Counted from the stretch's first letter, positions 46,173 to 55,365 are shown. The stretch: 64,000 nt of DNA from Desulfuromonas sp. AOP6 (GCF_009731355.2 NZ_AP022810.1:62001-126000), one strand, 5' to 3'. Notes: generated from the sequence alone by a model not told the origin. Made by a program: numbers and translations.

Positions 46173-46583
46173 ATGGGAAAATTACTGCTCCGTGGTGTTC
46201 TGGCATTGGCGATGGTCTTGGTGATGGTGCCGGCGGCCATGGCTGATGAGTTCACCAAAGAAGACCTGGCCAAATGGGAAAGAGATTTTATGGCAGTTGT
46301 CGAGGAAGGGGATAGGCTTTTCCATAGCGCCTTGGGAAGTAATGCTGTTTCCTGTGATATGTGCCATCCCAATGCGACCAACACCCATCCCGAGACCTAT
46401 CCAAAAGTTCAGAAACAATTGGGTAAGGTGGCTTCCCTTAGGGATATGGTCAACTGGTGTATCAAAAATCCTCTCGAAGGTGAAGGGATGGAATTGGCGG
46501 CCGATGACCCCAAAATGATTGCCTTGGAGGCGTATATGCATTACGAGCGCCGTGGTGTCCCACTGGCACCTGGCAAACACTGA
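46173..46583 (+). CDS. Periplasmic monoheme c-type cytochrome
   Basis: 136 residues. Signal peptide ending VPAAMADEF, one heme site CDMCHPNATNTHPETYPK, then MVNWCIKNPLEGEGMELAAD, a stretch reminiscent of SoxX/diheme-SoxA-type cytochromes, with a possible Met axial ligand. Likely redox partner of the peroxidase encoded upstream. AAAAAGGAGGATCACCC precedes the ATG. Confidence 0.85.
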   Translation: MGKLLLRGVLALAMVLVMVPAAMADEFTKEDLAKWERDFMAVVEEGDRLFHSALGSNAVSCDMCHPNATNTHPETYPKVQKQLGKVASLRDMVNWCIKNPLEGEGMELAADDPKMIALEAYMHYERRGVPLAPGKH

Positions 46584-46590
46584 TCGCTGG

Positions 46591-46636
46591 CGGAGAAGGG
46601 TGGTCCGATAGAGCCACCCTTCTCCGTTTCTTTCTG
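46591..46636 (+). terminator. Terminator of the peroxidase operon
   Basis: Thirteen-base arms CGGAGAAGGGTGG and CCACCCTTCTCCG, then TTTCTTTCT. Confidence 0.9.
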
Positions 46637-46808
46637 AAAGACCGTGTCGCCACCCTTATTTGATTTGCTGCACTTCCCGCTCTTTTCCCCAGCCCCCCTT
46701 GGAAAATCTCATCTAATAAAACCGCCATGTTCTTCTGAATATTTGGAAAAAATTCTGCTATTGTGGAAACACAATTAACCTACATCAGTGATCTCGTGCG
46801 GAGACGCC

Positions 46809-49262
46809 ATGCAAAAAATCATTCTGTCTATTTTTGCGCTGCTTTTAAGCTTTTTCCCTGCCTATGCCGAAGAGACCACGCCTCAAGAGGCGGTCGCTAT
46901 CGTCTACCCGGGAGTGGCCGAGGTCATTCCCTCTTTAGCCAACCTGCAGACTGAGTCCGCGGACGTCCTTGCGAAAACGCGTGAGCTTGAAAATCTGACG
47001 ACAATAGAATCTCAGATCGAACAGATCCGCCTAAGGCAGGAGGAACTCAGCGGCTGGATAAAAGAACAGGGGGATCCCGCTGAGTGGAATTACGACAGGC
47101 TAGCCGAAACGGTCGCTAACTTAAAGGCACAAGAGGTCGAACTGGATAGAATTATGTCCTCCCTTGTGACAAGAGTGGCGGAATTGGAAGGCTACCGAAA
47201 GGAATGGAAGGAACGTCAAAGTTATTGGCAGGGGTGGCAAGGGGTATTGGCGTCTGTCAAAGCGAAGGTCGCTTCGGAGCCTTTCAGTACCGCTTCAAAG
47301 GTCATGTCCACCGTTATTGGAAGCATTGACAAGGTAGTGCCTGAGTTGGTTAATCTGCAGAAAGAAGTGACAGCCCTACAAGCCACCAGCCGAGATATAA
47401 GAACCGAAATGGAAACCTACCTGAAGGATTTCCGTCAGAAAACCTTCAGCAGGACGGCGCCCCCCTTTTATTCCCGCCAGTTTTACGAGGCCTTTAGCAC
47501 GGACCTAGTTAATGCCGTGCTTGACGGGGTGCGATCCGTACAGGGAAGAACCTTGGGCTTTTGGCAGCGCCAAGGCTGGATTCTTCTCGCCCAGACCCTG
47601 TTGGCTTTGGGATTGGCGGTTTTTATAAAAAGGTATCGTCGGCTGGCGGAAGTAACGCAGGAGTGGACGTTCATCCTTGATCATCCCTGGGCGACAGGGG
47701 TGTTCGTCGCGATCGTCTCTCTGGGTTTTCTCTATACCGATGTGCCGGGCCCTTATCGTTTGGGACTCTGGCTGCTGGCTGCCTTTTCCGCGGCTGTCCT
47801 GACTGCGGGCTTGCTAAAAAATCCCCGAAAAATTGCCATGGTTTATGCTGTCGCGATCCTTTTTGTCTTTTCGGTTGCCCTGCAGTTGATCTCCTTGCCT
47901 ACACCCCTCTATCGGCTTTATTTGGGCTTTATCGCCATTGCGGGTATTCCTTTGTTGTTGATCATGGCCAAAAGCAATCGCAAGGCCCACGGGGGGCGCG
48001 TCGATGGGTTTACCCTGCTGCTTCGCCTTGGCATTGGCGTGCTTTTTGTCTCCCTCGTGGCCCAGGTGGGCGGTTTCAGTAACCTGGCTTCCTGGCTGAT
48101 AGAGTCGAGCGTCGCGACGATTTTTCTCTATCTTTTCACAACGATGAGCATTCGGCTGACTCGTGGTGGGATTGAATTCATTTTGAGTCGACCGACATTC
48201 CGGACGAAACTCTTTTTCATGCAATTCGGCCCTGAGTTTGAAAATCGTTTAAAGGGACTTCTGAAAACAGTCTTTTTGGTCTATGCCTTTTTGTATTTGA
48301 GTACGATTTGGGGACTTTATTCTTCTGTAGGGCAGGCTTGGGATCATATCCTGGGTATTAGTTTTACGATAGGCGAGATGGTTCTCTCGGTCAAAATGAT
48401 CCTGCTTGTGTTAATCACAGTCTACATCGCCTTGGTGGTCTCGTGGTTTTTGAAATCCATTCTAGAAGCGGAAGTTTTTCCCAGGAAACAATATGACAGA
48501 GGAGTCAGGGATGCCATTAAGAAACTGCTTCACTATTCCCTCATCCTGGTCGGATTTATGTTTGCTCTTAGCATTGCTGGCATCGAACTGAAAAACCTGG
48601 CCGTGCTCGTCGGTGCTTTTGGCATCGGAATCGGTTTCGGGTTGCAGAATATTGTCAATAATTTCGTCAGTGGCCTGATACTGCTTTTCGAAAGACCTGT
48701 TAAGGTAGGCGACACCTTGGTCGTCGATGGTGAGTGGGGACAGGTTAAAAAGATCGGTTTGCGGTCTACCATCGTGGAAACCTATAACCGGGCTGAAATC
48801 ATTGTTCCCAATTCGGAGCTCATTTCACAGAAAGTAACAAACTGGAGCCTGTCTAACCGGGTGGCTCGAGTGGTTCTCCCTGTAGGAGTAGCCTATGGAA
48901 GCAATGTTGAAAAAGTCCTGCGTATTCTTCTTGAGGCGGCCACGGCACACCCCGACATTCTGAGCGATCCGGAACCTTCCCCCATTTTTACGGGATTTGG
49001 CGACAGCTCTCTCAATTTTGAGCTGAGGGTTTGGGTGGAGGATGTCGGTCAGATGCTGGTAGTGAAAAGCTGGCTGGGCCAATATGTCGATAGGAAATTT
49101 CGCGAGGAAGGGGTGGAGATCCCCTTTCCACAAAGGGATCTCCATGTACGGTCCATTGATGCGATGGTGTTGTCAGGGTTACGAGATAAACAGCGGAAGG
49201 ACGAGGAAGAAACAAAACCGCAAGGACACCCTCTTGCCGATCAGGTGTCCTTGCGGGAATAG
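46809..49262 (+). CDS. Large MscS-family mechanosensitive channel
   Basis: 817 residues from ATG at 46809 (GGAG five bases before). Signal peptide to about FPAYA, a periplasmic coiled-coil region (about 45-215), then about eight or more helices, and the MscS pore with GAFGIGIGFGLQNIVNNFVS, LLFERPVKVGDTLVVDGEWG and YNRAEIIVPNSELI. It belongs with MscK/YbdG-type long channels that open under osmotic downshock. Stands alone. Confidence 0.92.
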   Translation: MQKIILSIFALLLSFFPAYAEETTPQEAVAIVYPGVAEVIPSLANLQTESADVLAKTRELENLTTIESQIEQIRLRQEELSGWIKEQGDPAEWNYDRLAETVANLKAQEVELDRIMSSLVTRVAELEGYRKEWKERQSYWQGWQGVLASVKAKVASEPFSTASKVMSTVIGSIDKVVPELVNLQKEVTALQATSRDIRTEMETYLKDFRQKTFSRTAPPFYSRQFYEAFSTDLVNAVLDGVRSVQGRTLGFWQRQGWILLAQTLLALGLAVFIKRYRRLAEVTQEWTFILDHPWATGVFVAIVSLGFLYTDVPGPYRLGLWLLAAFSAAVLTAGLLKNPRKIAMVYAVAILFVFSVALQLISLPTPLYRLYLGFIAIAGIPLLLIMAKSNRKAHGGRVDGFTLLLRLGIGVLFVSLVAQVGGFSNLASWLIESSVATIFLYLFTTMSIRLTRGGIEFILSRPTFRTKLFFMQFGPEFENRLKGLLKTVFLVYAFLYLSTIWGLYSSVGQAWDHILGISFTIGEMVLSVKMILLVLITVYIALVVSWFLKSILEAEVFPRKQYDRGVRDAIKKLLHYSLILVGFMFALSIAGIELKNLAVLVGAFGIGIGFGLQNIVNNFVSGLILLFERPVKVGDTLVVDGEWGQVKKIGLRSTIVETYNRAEIIVPNSELISQKVTNWSLSNRVARVVLPVGVAYGSNVEKVLRILLEAATAHPDILSDPEPSPIFTGFGDSSLNFELRVWVEDVGQMLVVKSWLGQYVDRKFREEGVEIPFPQRDLHVRSIDAMVLSGLRDKQRKDEEETKPQGHPLADQVSLRE

Positions 49263-49298
49263 CGCTCAAGCGATCAAAGGTCTCTTTTTGATACGAGA

Positions 49299-49646
49299 TC
49301 AATCCCAGCGTTGGGAAAGTTTCTTTTTTTGTTTCTCAAGAGATTTCTGACCGCTTTCGATAGCCTCCATAAATTGACGGCGCCATTCGTCAGCGACCTC
49401 TTCTCCTTGACTCAGCAGCTCACTTGTACTGTCGTTGAGGTTTTCGACAAAATCCGACAGCGAGTGAACAGTGTCCTGAACCCGGGCTTCCGCCTCGTTT
49501 CGTACTTTTTTAGAGTAGCGGACGATCTGTCTACGGGTTTTTTTTCCGGACTGCGGGGCAAAGAGCAAGGCCAACCCTGCGCCAATGACTCCTCCGGCAA
49601 CTAACATCATGGCTCCCACAGTCGCGGTATTTTCCCTCTCACTCAT
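49299..49646 (-). CDS. YtxH-domain small membrane protein
   Basis: 115 residues from ATG at 49646 (AAGGAGGATACC). One helix VGAMMLVAGGVIGAGLALLF, the YtxH turn APQSGKKTRRQI, then an amphipathic helical tail. General-stress or envelope role in the family. Confidence 0.85.
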   Translation of the reverse strand: MSERENTATVGAMMLVAGGVIGAGLALLFAPQSGKKTRRQIVRYSKKVRNEAEARVQDTVHSLSDFVENLNDSTSELLSQGEEVADEWRRQFMEAIESGQKSLEKQKKKLSQRWD

Positions 49647-49738
49647 GGTATCCTCCTTGTTCAGTTGGGATGACAATTCCATTTAATCACAAAAAAGCAC
49701 CCATGCAACCATCCTTTGTAGGCATAAATAGGGGGGAG

Positions 49739-49782
49739 CCCCTCAACCAATAGTTGAGGGGGGTGAGAAATCGTGCTAATTT
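49739..49782 (+). promoter_or_regulatory. Hairpin and possible promoter before fabH
   Basis: Inverted repeat CCCCTCAAC/GTTGAGGGG (49739-49761) overlaps a possible promoter TTGAGG-N17-TAATTT (49754-49782). An operator role for the repeat is only a guess. Confidence 0.4.
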
Positions 49783-49813
49783 GTCACAGCCAATGGCAGG
49801 AGGGAGGTTGTAA

Positions 49814-50803
49814 ATGAAAAAGCGTCCTTGCATCGAAATTCTCGGGACGGGGCGGGCAGTGCCTGAGAGAATTCTGACCAACCAGGATCTGGAAAAACTG
49901 GTGGACACTTCAGACGAGTGGATTCTGGCGCGAACCGGAATCCAGCAGAGGCATATTGCTGAACCGGGAGTGCCCCTCTCCTTTTTCGCAGCCCAAGCTG
50001 CTCAAGCAGCCCTTGCGGACGCCGGCGCTTCCGGTGAGGAGATCGATCTTATTATTCTCGGTACAGTGACGGGAGACAGCAAGTTTCCCGCCACAGCTTG
50101 TGTGGTACAAGACCTTATTGGAGCCAAAAGCGCGGCTGCTTTTGATGTTTCGGCAGCCTGTTCGGGATTTCTTTATGGGTTGCAATTGGCCGAAAGCATG
50201 ATGGCCATGCAGGGCTATAGGCGGATATTGTTGATAGGCGGAGAGATTCTGTCCTCCATGGTGAATTGGAAAGACCGTGACACCTGTGTTCTTTTCGGCG
50301 ATGGCGTGGGGGCTGTCGTCCTCGGCCCGGCGCAGGGCTCTCACGGAGTTCTCAGCACATATATTAAAAGCGATGGCGCTTTCCGGGATTTTCTCCATAG
50401 TCCTGGCTGTGGCAGTCTCAATCCTCCCAGCCATGAGAACGTGGATAAGATGCTGCATACCATTCACATGGAAGGTCGGGAGGTGTTCCGCCACGCAGTG
50501 ACGTCCATGGCCGATGCCCTCAATCAGGCTCTTGATCAGGCGGGTGTTGCTGTGGAAGAATTGGATCTTCTGATCCCCCACCAAGCCAATCTTCGAATTA
50601 TTGAGGCCGTCGGAAAACGCTTCCGACTTTCTCCAGACAAAATTTTCGTCAACGTAGATCGGTTTGGCAACACATCGGCCGCCTCCATCCCCATTGCTCT
50701 GGACGAGGCGCGTAAGGCAGGTCGCATCGCCTCTGGCTCTCTCGTCGGCATGGTGACGTTCGGGGCCGGCTTTACCTGGGCGGCAGCGGTAATCCGTCTC
50801 TGA
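49814..50803 (+). CDS. fabH: 3-oxoacyl-ACP synthase III
   Basis: 329 residues. Catalytic Cys in AAFDVSAACSGFLYGLQ, His in LLIPHQANLRIIEAVG, Asn in RFGNTSAASIPIAL; ARTGIQQRHIA and GDGVGAVVLG also match. It starts fatty acid synthesis by condensing acetyl-CoA with malonyl-ACP. It is isolated from other fab genes, so a specialised acyl primer is possible. Ribosome site GGAGGGAGG. Confidence 0.93.
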   Translation: MKKRPCIEILGTGRAVPERILTNQDLEKLVDTSDEWILARTGIQQRHIAEPGVPLSFFAAQAAQAALADAGASGEEIDLIILGTVTGDSKFPATACVVQDLIGAKSAAAFDVSAACSGFLYGLQLAESMMAMQGYRRILLIGGEILSSMVNWKDRDTCVLFGDGVGAVVLGPAQGSHGVLSTYIKSDGAFRDFLHSPGCGSLNPPSHENVDKMLHTIHMEGREVFRHAVTSMADALNQALDQAGVAVEELDLLIPHQANLRIIEAVGKRFRLSPDKIFVNVDRFGNTSAASIPIALDEARKAGRIASGSLVGMVTFGAGFTWAAAVIRL

Positions 50804-50989
50804 CGATTACTTTCTGTGTCTCCTTCTTGCCTTCACTGGTTTTTGTGATAAATTAAAAAGAAAAGGAAAGGAGGATTAGGGGAATCGATATATCACATAC
50901 GGATAGAGAAAAGCAGTCCCCGATGGGGGATATTCATCGTTCTGCCCCGCAGGACGAAGATGCCGGCAGAAATAACCCGGCGGAAAAGT

Positions 50990-51024
50990 AAAAGGCCTCT
51001 CAACGGAACGTTGAGAGGCCTTTT
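50990..51024. terminator. Bidirectional terminator between fabH and the ImcH-like gene
   Basis: Fifteen-base arms AAAAGGCCTCTCAAC and GTTGAGAGGCCTTTT, loop of five. A and T ends serve both converging transcripts. Confidence 0.95.
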
Positions 51025-51039
51025 GACGTCCAGGGGGGA

Positions 51040-52482
51040 TTACTCACCCCGAAGTTTTCGAAGCACCTCCGGATTTTCCTCATTTTCGGCCAGAATGACA
51101 TGGCAGGTCATGCAGTCGCCGGAGATGGTCTGACCATCCTCGCTTTCGTGCATGTCATCATGGCAGCGAAAGCAGCCGATATCAAAATTTTCCCCATGTC
51201 CAATGTGATTGATGTAGGTGTTCCAGCCAATATTCATGCTGGGCCAGACGTTCTGCCTATAAGCCTCCTGGGTTCCCCGTATCGCCATCTGCAACAGTAT
51301 GGGTTTAGAGGCCACCAACTCGCTATATTGCGCTTTGTACCATCTCGTCAGTTGGGCGGCAATGGCGGACTCCGCTTCTTCGTGGCTGCCATAGCTGGCC
51401 GTGATGGCGACGAGAGCCTGCTCCTTGATGAAAGGCAATTCTCTCGGTATTTTCCCTGAGAGAAGTCTTTCGTCCAGGGCCGCTTCAGGGCTGCGATAAA
51501 TATGAGTGGGGCGATTATGGCAATCAATACAGTCCATTTCTCTTGTTTCAAGAGGCGCCGTATCCTGTGAGTCGCCTGAACGGAAAACGGTCTTGGAGCC
51601 ATCGGCCCTGGTGAGGGTGACCACAGGTATGGTAAGGCGCTTCTCATCGGATTGGTAGGTGATGGTATTTTCAGGCGCCACGTGCCAGTGGATGCCGTGG
51701 GCCTTTTCAGCGAGATTTCCGGCCGAGCCGATTTTCATCAACATCACCGTTTGCACATGCGTGTTTTTGTCGTCAGGCAGAAATTTGTCGTTGACAATGA
51801 GCTTTTCTCCGTGGAATTTTTCCGGCTGATGACATTCTTCGCAGGTTTCACGGGCAGGGCGCAAACCGTGAACAGGAGTTTCAATGGGTCGGGGATGTGT
51901 ATCAAGGGCAACGGCGAAGAGCTGTCTTGCGCCAGAGACTTTAGATTTTACAAACCAGGTGGCTCCGGAACCGATATGGCATTCGACACAGTTGACCCGT
52001 GAATGGGGTGAATTCTGGTAAGCGGTATATTCCGGTTCCATAACAGTGTGGCAGAATTTGCCGCAAAAGGCATTGGATTCAAGGTAGTGATAGCCACTGT
52101 AGCCAAGCAGAGAAAAAATAAAAAGGTTAGCGCCGGTCAAAAAGATACCGAGAAAGATGAGTTTGCGAACACGGGCGAACCTCGTTTCGTCCGTAAAGTG
52201 TTCTTTAAGGTAGTCCAGTGTGAAAATCCGGACCTCCTCTTTGCCCTTTAGGAAAAAAAGACCAACAAAGACCATGAACAGTCCAGCCATGAAGGCGGGT
52301 CCTAGGATCATGTAGATGACGGCCCCCAAGTAGGGGTTATCAAGGTGCCACAGGGAATCGATGACCACCAGGCCAAGCAGAAACGGGAATACAGCGGTGG
52401 TGATAATGGCTCCGACCAGAGAAACTCTGCTGCGGGCTATGCCTTTAAAAAATGCATCAAGAATATGTTTCAGGTTTCCCAT
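51040..52482 (-). CDS. ImcH-like NapC/NirT multiheme inner-membrane cytochrome
   Basis: 480 residues (AGGAGGCAACGGC upstream). Three N-terminal helices, the third leading to the heme domain. Heme sites: a CX3CH-type FCGKFCHTVM, then CVECH, CEECH, CIDCH, CFRCH and CMTCH, six in all. The FCGxxCHTVMEPE segment and the extra N-terminal helices recall ImcH of Geobacter, a quinol-oxidising cytochrome used with high-potential acceptors; that protein is reported with seven hemes, so the match is not exact. A TATAAT box lies on its strand at 52546-52551. Confidence 0.85.
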   Translation of the reverse strand: MGNLKHILDAFFKGIARSRVSLVGAIITTAVFPFLLGLVVIDSLWHLDNPYLGAVIYMILGPAFMAGLFMVFVGLFFLKGKEEVRIFTLDYLKEHFTDETRFARVRKLIFLGIFLTGANLFIFSLLGYSGYHYLESNAFCGKFCHTVMEPEYTAYQNSPHSRVNCVECHIGSGATWFVKSKVSGARQLFAVALDTHPRPIETPVHGLRPARETCEECHQPEKFHGEKLIVNDKFLPDDKNTHVQTVMLMKIGSAGNLAEKAHGIHWHVAPENTITYQSDEKRLTIPVVTLTRADGSKTVFRSGDSQDTAPLETREMDCIDCHNRPTHIYRSPEAALDERLLSGKIPRELPFIKEQALVAITASYGSHEEAESAIAAQLTRWYKAQYSELVASKPILLQMAIRGTQEAYRQNVWPSMNIGWNTYINHIGHGENFDIGCFRCHDDMHESEDGQTISGDCMTCHVILAENEENPEVLRKLRGE

Positions 52483-52604
52483 GCCGTTGCCTCCTGTTGT
52501 GGTAGTGGAAAGGTGTCAGCGCTCCGTGTTGCTGCCTCCCGGGTAATTATAGCCGCTCACCGTGAAAATGCCGTCTCGACAAGCCGTGGGTGAGCCGATT
52601 GTGC

Positions 52605-52645
52605 AAAAAAGGCTACAACCCTCTGCCGAGTTGCAGCCTTTTTTT
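52605..52645. terminator. Bidirectional terminator
   Basis: AAAAAAGGCTACAAC pairs with GTTGCAGCCTTTTTTT across a ten-base loop. It separates the small membrane gene from the ImcH-like gene. Confidence 0.85.
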
Positions 52646-52730
52646 GGTGGTAGTCTTGAACGCTCATAGTTGAAGAACGGCTGAGGCCAAAATGACAGTA
52701 GCCCCAAGGTAAATTCCCTCGCCTGACGGG

Positions 52731-52952
52731 TTAAAATCCGGTGATGGCGCTGAACCAGCCTTGAGCGAGACCAACAGGACCTCCGGCGGCAATGGCTCCT
52801 CCAACAAGACAGGCAATTCCCCAGATGCCAATCAGGGCGGCGAAGGCAAGGGTCAAAATAAAGGAGACCCTGAAAGTGATTCTCATCAAAACCAGGCCCA
52901 ACTGTGAGTGAACCTTTTCATGGACTTGAACAGCAGTCTGAACGTTGCTCAT
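52731..52952 (-). CDS. 73-residue single-span membrane protein with W-x-x-x-C-G-G-like motif
   Basis: A polar N-terminus (TAVQVHEKVHSQLG), then one helix FILTLAFAALIGIWGIACLV running into GGAIAAGGPVGL. The IWGIACLVGGA stretch resembles the W..C.GGA signature of the mini-proteins at 59.4-61.5 kb. RBS AAAGGAGAACCCC. Family not recognised. Confidence 0.75.
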   Translation of the reverse strand: MSNVQTAVQVHEKVHSQLGLVLMRITFRVSFILTLAFAALIGIWGIACLVGGAIAAGGPVGLAQGWFSAITGF

Positions 52953-53017
52953 AGGGGTTCTCCTTTCTTTTAAAAAGTACGGTTGCTTCCAGCATCAGTT
53001 GCCTATCTTTTGAATGA

Positions 53018-53046
53018 AGAATAGCAGCGCCGGGGCAGGGTGTCAA
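53018..53046 (-). promoter_or_regulatory. Sigma-70 promoter of the 73-residue membrane protein
   Basis: On the minus strand TTGACA-N17-TATTCT, 66 bp before the start codon. Confidence 0.75.
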
Positions 53047-53476
53047 GAAAAAAGTTAATAAAAACAATTGGTTAGGTGTAAACTGTAGCTATCATTAAAA
53101 GGGGAAAGAGGCCCTGTCTCTTTTTGGGTAAATCTTAAATTGCAATATATTGTAAATTGAAATTGTAAAGAGCTCCAGCTGTCCCGTGTAAAGAGCTCAG
53201 CTAGAACAGCGCTGGTGGAGAGTGTCAATTCTGCACCAAGGCAGCGTAAGGCGTGTAACGCCGCTGGAAAGGTGTTTGATCCGCTGGGAGGTTGGAAATG
53301 CAGGGAAAAGTGGAAATTAAAATTTCAACTTAATCGGTCAAACGACTTGCACGCAAAACCTTCCTGTGGTAGTTGTTTACAAGAGGTTAAGGTAGATTTT
53401 AAAGAATCTCTCGAATAAGAAATTTCTGACCAAAGTCTGTTGTAACGGTCGTAGTAATAAGACAGAGGAGAAAATC
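53047..53476 (+). other. Gene-free, hairpin-rich leader before a mini-protein gene
   Basis: No convincing gene in 430 bp. It holds two copies of GTAAAGAGCTC (53165 and 53188), a nested hairpin CAGCG-TAAG-GCGT...ACGC-CGCTG (about 53242-53266), and an AT-rich hairpin GGAAATTAAAATTTC. A structured 5' leader is possible; I cannot assign it to a known riboswitch. Confidence 0.35.
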
Positions 53477-53638
53477 ATGAAAACAGCTTATCAGGTCAGG
53501 GTCGGAAAAGCCGTGACCAGTTATCTCGCTTCTGCCACCATGATTGGACTTTCTATTGCCGTTGGCCTTGCTGTTTCTAGTGCTTTGGTTGCGGTCCTTT
53601 GGGCACCAATGACCGGCCTTCTGAGTGGTTTGTTCTAA
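53477..53638 (+). CDS. 53-residue single-span membrane protein
   Basis: GAGGAGAAAATC precedes the ATG. The product has a short polar start (MKTAYQVRVGKAVTSYLAS), one long helix rich in Gly/Ala/Val, and a WAPMTGLLSGLF tail. Same length and layout as the 53-residue proteins 6 kb downstream, but without their Cys. A strong terminator follows, so it is transcribed alone. Confidence 0.75.
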   Translation: MKTAYQVRVGKAVTSYLASATMIGLSIAVGLAVSSALVAVLWAPMTGLLSGLF

Positions 53639-53685
53639 GCCTCGTTTTTAAGGCCGCAAAAGAGCGTGTGATATCGTTATTATGA

Positions 53686-53719
53686 CCCCACCAAAAATTT
53701 TTTGGTGGGGTTTTGTTTT
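53686..53719 (+). terminator. Terminator of the 53-residue gene
   Basis: CCCCACCAAAAA pairs with TTTTTGGTGGGG, followed by TTTTGTTTT. Confidence 0.9.
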
Positions 53720-53928
53720 GTCGCGGCCGGAAGGGGCGCCCAGAGTGGCGCTGCTTGTGTCAACAGTGGCTCACCGTGGAAAGGCTTTTGCTAAATTACT
53801 CCTGATTCTCGTAGTTTATTATTGCAATAATTCAGGCACTGTGATAAAAACCGCTGCATCTGCAACACTTCTCGCTGCCCTTAAAGAGTTTTACCTCTTC
53901 TTGTGTAATAAAAACGAAAGGTTGGGGC

Positions 53929-53969
53929 TGTTGCGCATCGCTGTGCAACACGTTGGAATCACGCAACGT
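53929..53969 (+). promoter_or_regulatory. GTTGC/GCAAC palindromes before the NrfD operon
   Basis: TGTTGC-N10-GCAACA (53929-53950) is followed by ACGTTG-N8-CAACGT (53950-53969), 130-170 bp before the NrfD-like start. The same motif is clustered before the NifX/mini-protein genes. The rest of 53720-54097 holds no convincing gene, and I found no good sigma-54 promoter in it. Confidence 0.6.
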
Positions 53970-54097
53970 AAGGCGCGTTAAAAACACCGTGCGGGGATCA
54001 TGGCTTGGCTAAGGTAAGTGGACGTGGGGCCTACGACTGGTTTCCGTAAAGAGCTTTTCAGGTTAGTCAACAAAATAGGTTGAAAGGGAAAGATGTT

Positions 54098-55318
54098 ATG
54101 GATCAGATGCCAAAAACCAAGAAAATGACCTTGAACGAGATGGAAAGCATAGTCTCGGGAAGACTGCTTTCCGGTGGCGCCGGTTATTATATTGGCGTTA
54201 TTGTTTCAGCGCTACTGGTTGTCGCCGCGGTGGTAGCCGGTGTGCATGCCTTTATTGTCGGCCACGAGCACACGTACGGAGTGACCAGGGAAGTGTCCTG
54301 GGGTATTCTCATCGCGACCTATGTTTTTTTCGTTGTTACCTCTACAGGCCTTTGTCTTGTTTCTTCGATTGGCCATGTTTTTGGGGTCGAATCGTATATG
54401 CCGATCGCCAAGCGGTCAGTATTCCTTTCTATCGCGACTATTCTGGCTGGGTTTTTTGTCATTGCCTTTGAAATCAAAATTCCCTGGAGGATGGCTATTT
54501 ACAACGTGATTTCTCCTAATATCACCTCCAATATCTGGTGGATGGGTACTCTTTACGGGGTATATCTCGTCCTGATGATATTTGAGTTTCTCTTCCTTAA
54601 CCTGAATAAGCACAAGCTGGCCGTGGCTATGGGCTTTGGTGGCGCTGTCGCCGGTATTGCAGCTCACAGTAATCTCGGCGCCGTTTTTGGCCTGCTCATG
54701 GGTCGCGAATTCTGGCACGGCCCCTACATGTCTATTTACTTCATCGCCTCGGCGATGATGACAGGTACCGCTGTTATCTTCTTCTTTCACTATCTTGCGT
54801 ACAAGGTTAACAACGAAGATCTGAGCCTTGACAGGCCAATGGTTGCCTCCCTCGATGTGGTGCGTCGCCTCGGCATTCTCCTGATCTGCGTCATTATGTT
54901 CTTCACGATCTGGAAAATGGTGGCTGGTGTGGCCGGGATGCCTGGCGGCAAATATGAAGCGGTCATGGCTTTGGTCAGTGGACCCTATGCCATCAATTTC
55001 TGGCTGTTTGAGGCAGGGTTTGGCCTGATCTTCCCGCTGCTCCTTTTTATTGCTTCCAAGGGTAAAAACCTGATGATGATGTTCGTTGGGTCTGCGATGA
55101 TGATTGTCGGTATTTTTGTCATGCGTTATGACCTTGTGATCGTGGGGCAGATTGTTCCCGTTTATCACGAACTCGGTGTCAAAGAGTTCAGCCACCTCCT
55201 GTCTTACACCCCCTCCTTCCATGAGATCATTATCACGCTTGGTGGTTTTGGGGTGGCATTCTTCCTCTTCCTCGTCGGAGAGAAGCTTTTTGCCGGACAC
55301 AAAGTCGAACATCATTGA
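54098..55318 (+). CDS. NrfD/PsrC-like membrane subunit of a quinol oxidoreductase
   Basis: 406 residues from ATG at 54098. About ten helices with the NrfD-type pattern (YYIGVIVSALLVVAAVVAGV, WGILIATYVFFVVTSTGLCL, GREFWHGPYMSIYFIASAMM). Such subunits bind menaquinone and pass electrons to a Fe-S subunit. With the next two genes it forms a Cbc-type complex like CbcSTU of Geobacter. GTTGC/GCAAC palindromes lie upstream. Confidence 0.88.
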   Translation: MDQMPKTKKMTLNEMESIVSGRLLSGGAGYYIGVIVSALLVVAAVVAGVHAFIVGHEHTYGVTREVSWGILIATYVFFVVTSTGLCLVSSIGHVFGVESYMPIAKRSVFLSIATILAGFFVIAFEIKIPWRMAIYNVISPNITSNIWWMGTLYGVYLVLMIFEFLFLNLNKHKLAVAMGFGGAVAGIAAHSNLGAVFGLLMGREFWHGPYMSIYFIASAMMTGTAVIFFFHYLAYKVNNEDLSLDRPMVASLDVVRRLGILLICVIMFFTIWKMVAGVAGMPGGKYEAVMALVSGPYAINFWLFEAGFGLIFPLLLFIASKGKNLMMMFVGSAMMIVGIFVMRYDLVIVGQIVPVYHELGVKEFSHLLSYTPSFHEIIITLGGFGVAFFLFLVGEKLFAGHKVEHH

Positions 55319-55365
55319 TGGATTTTCAGGTCTTATAGCGATAAGCAATTGAAGGAGAATATAGC

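Noticed and set aside
53332-53400. Cyclic-di-GMP (GEMM) riboswitch
   Set aside because: CACGCAAAACC resembles part of the motif, but the 5' half with its GAAA-capped stem and the matching 3' tetraloop-receptor part could not be found.
53215-53418. Open frame of 67 codons
   Set aside because: No ribosome site or recognisable domain; it runs through hairpins of the leader before the 53-residue gene.
53682-53981. Open frame of 99 codons
   Set aside because: It begins inside a strong terminator and contains the GTTGC/GCAAC palindromes; it is not protein-like.
53990-54015. Sigma-54 promoter for the NrfD operon
   Set aside because: GG-N10-GG spacing exists, but the -24 element (GGGGATC) departs too far from TTGGCAC.
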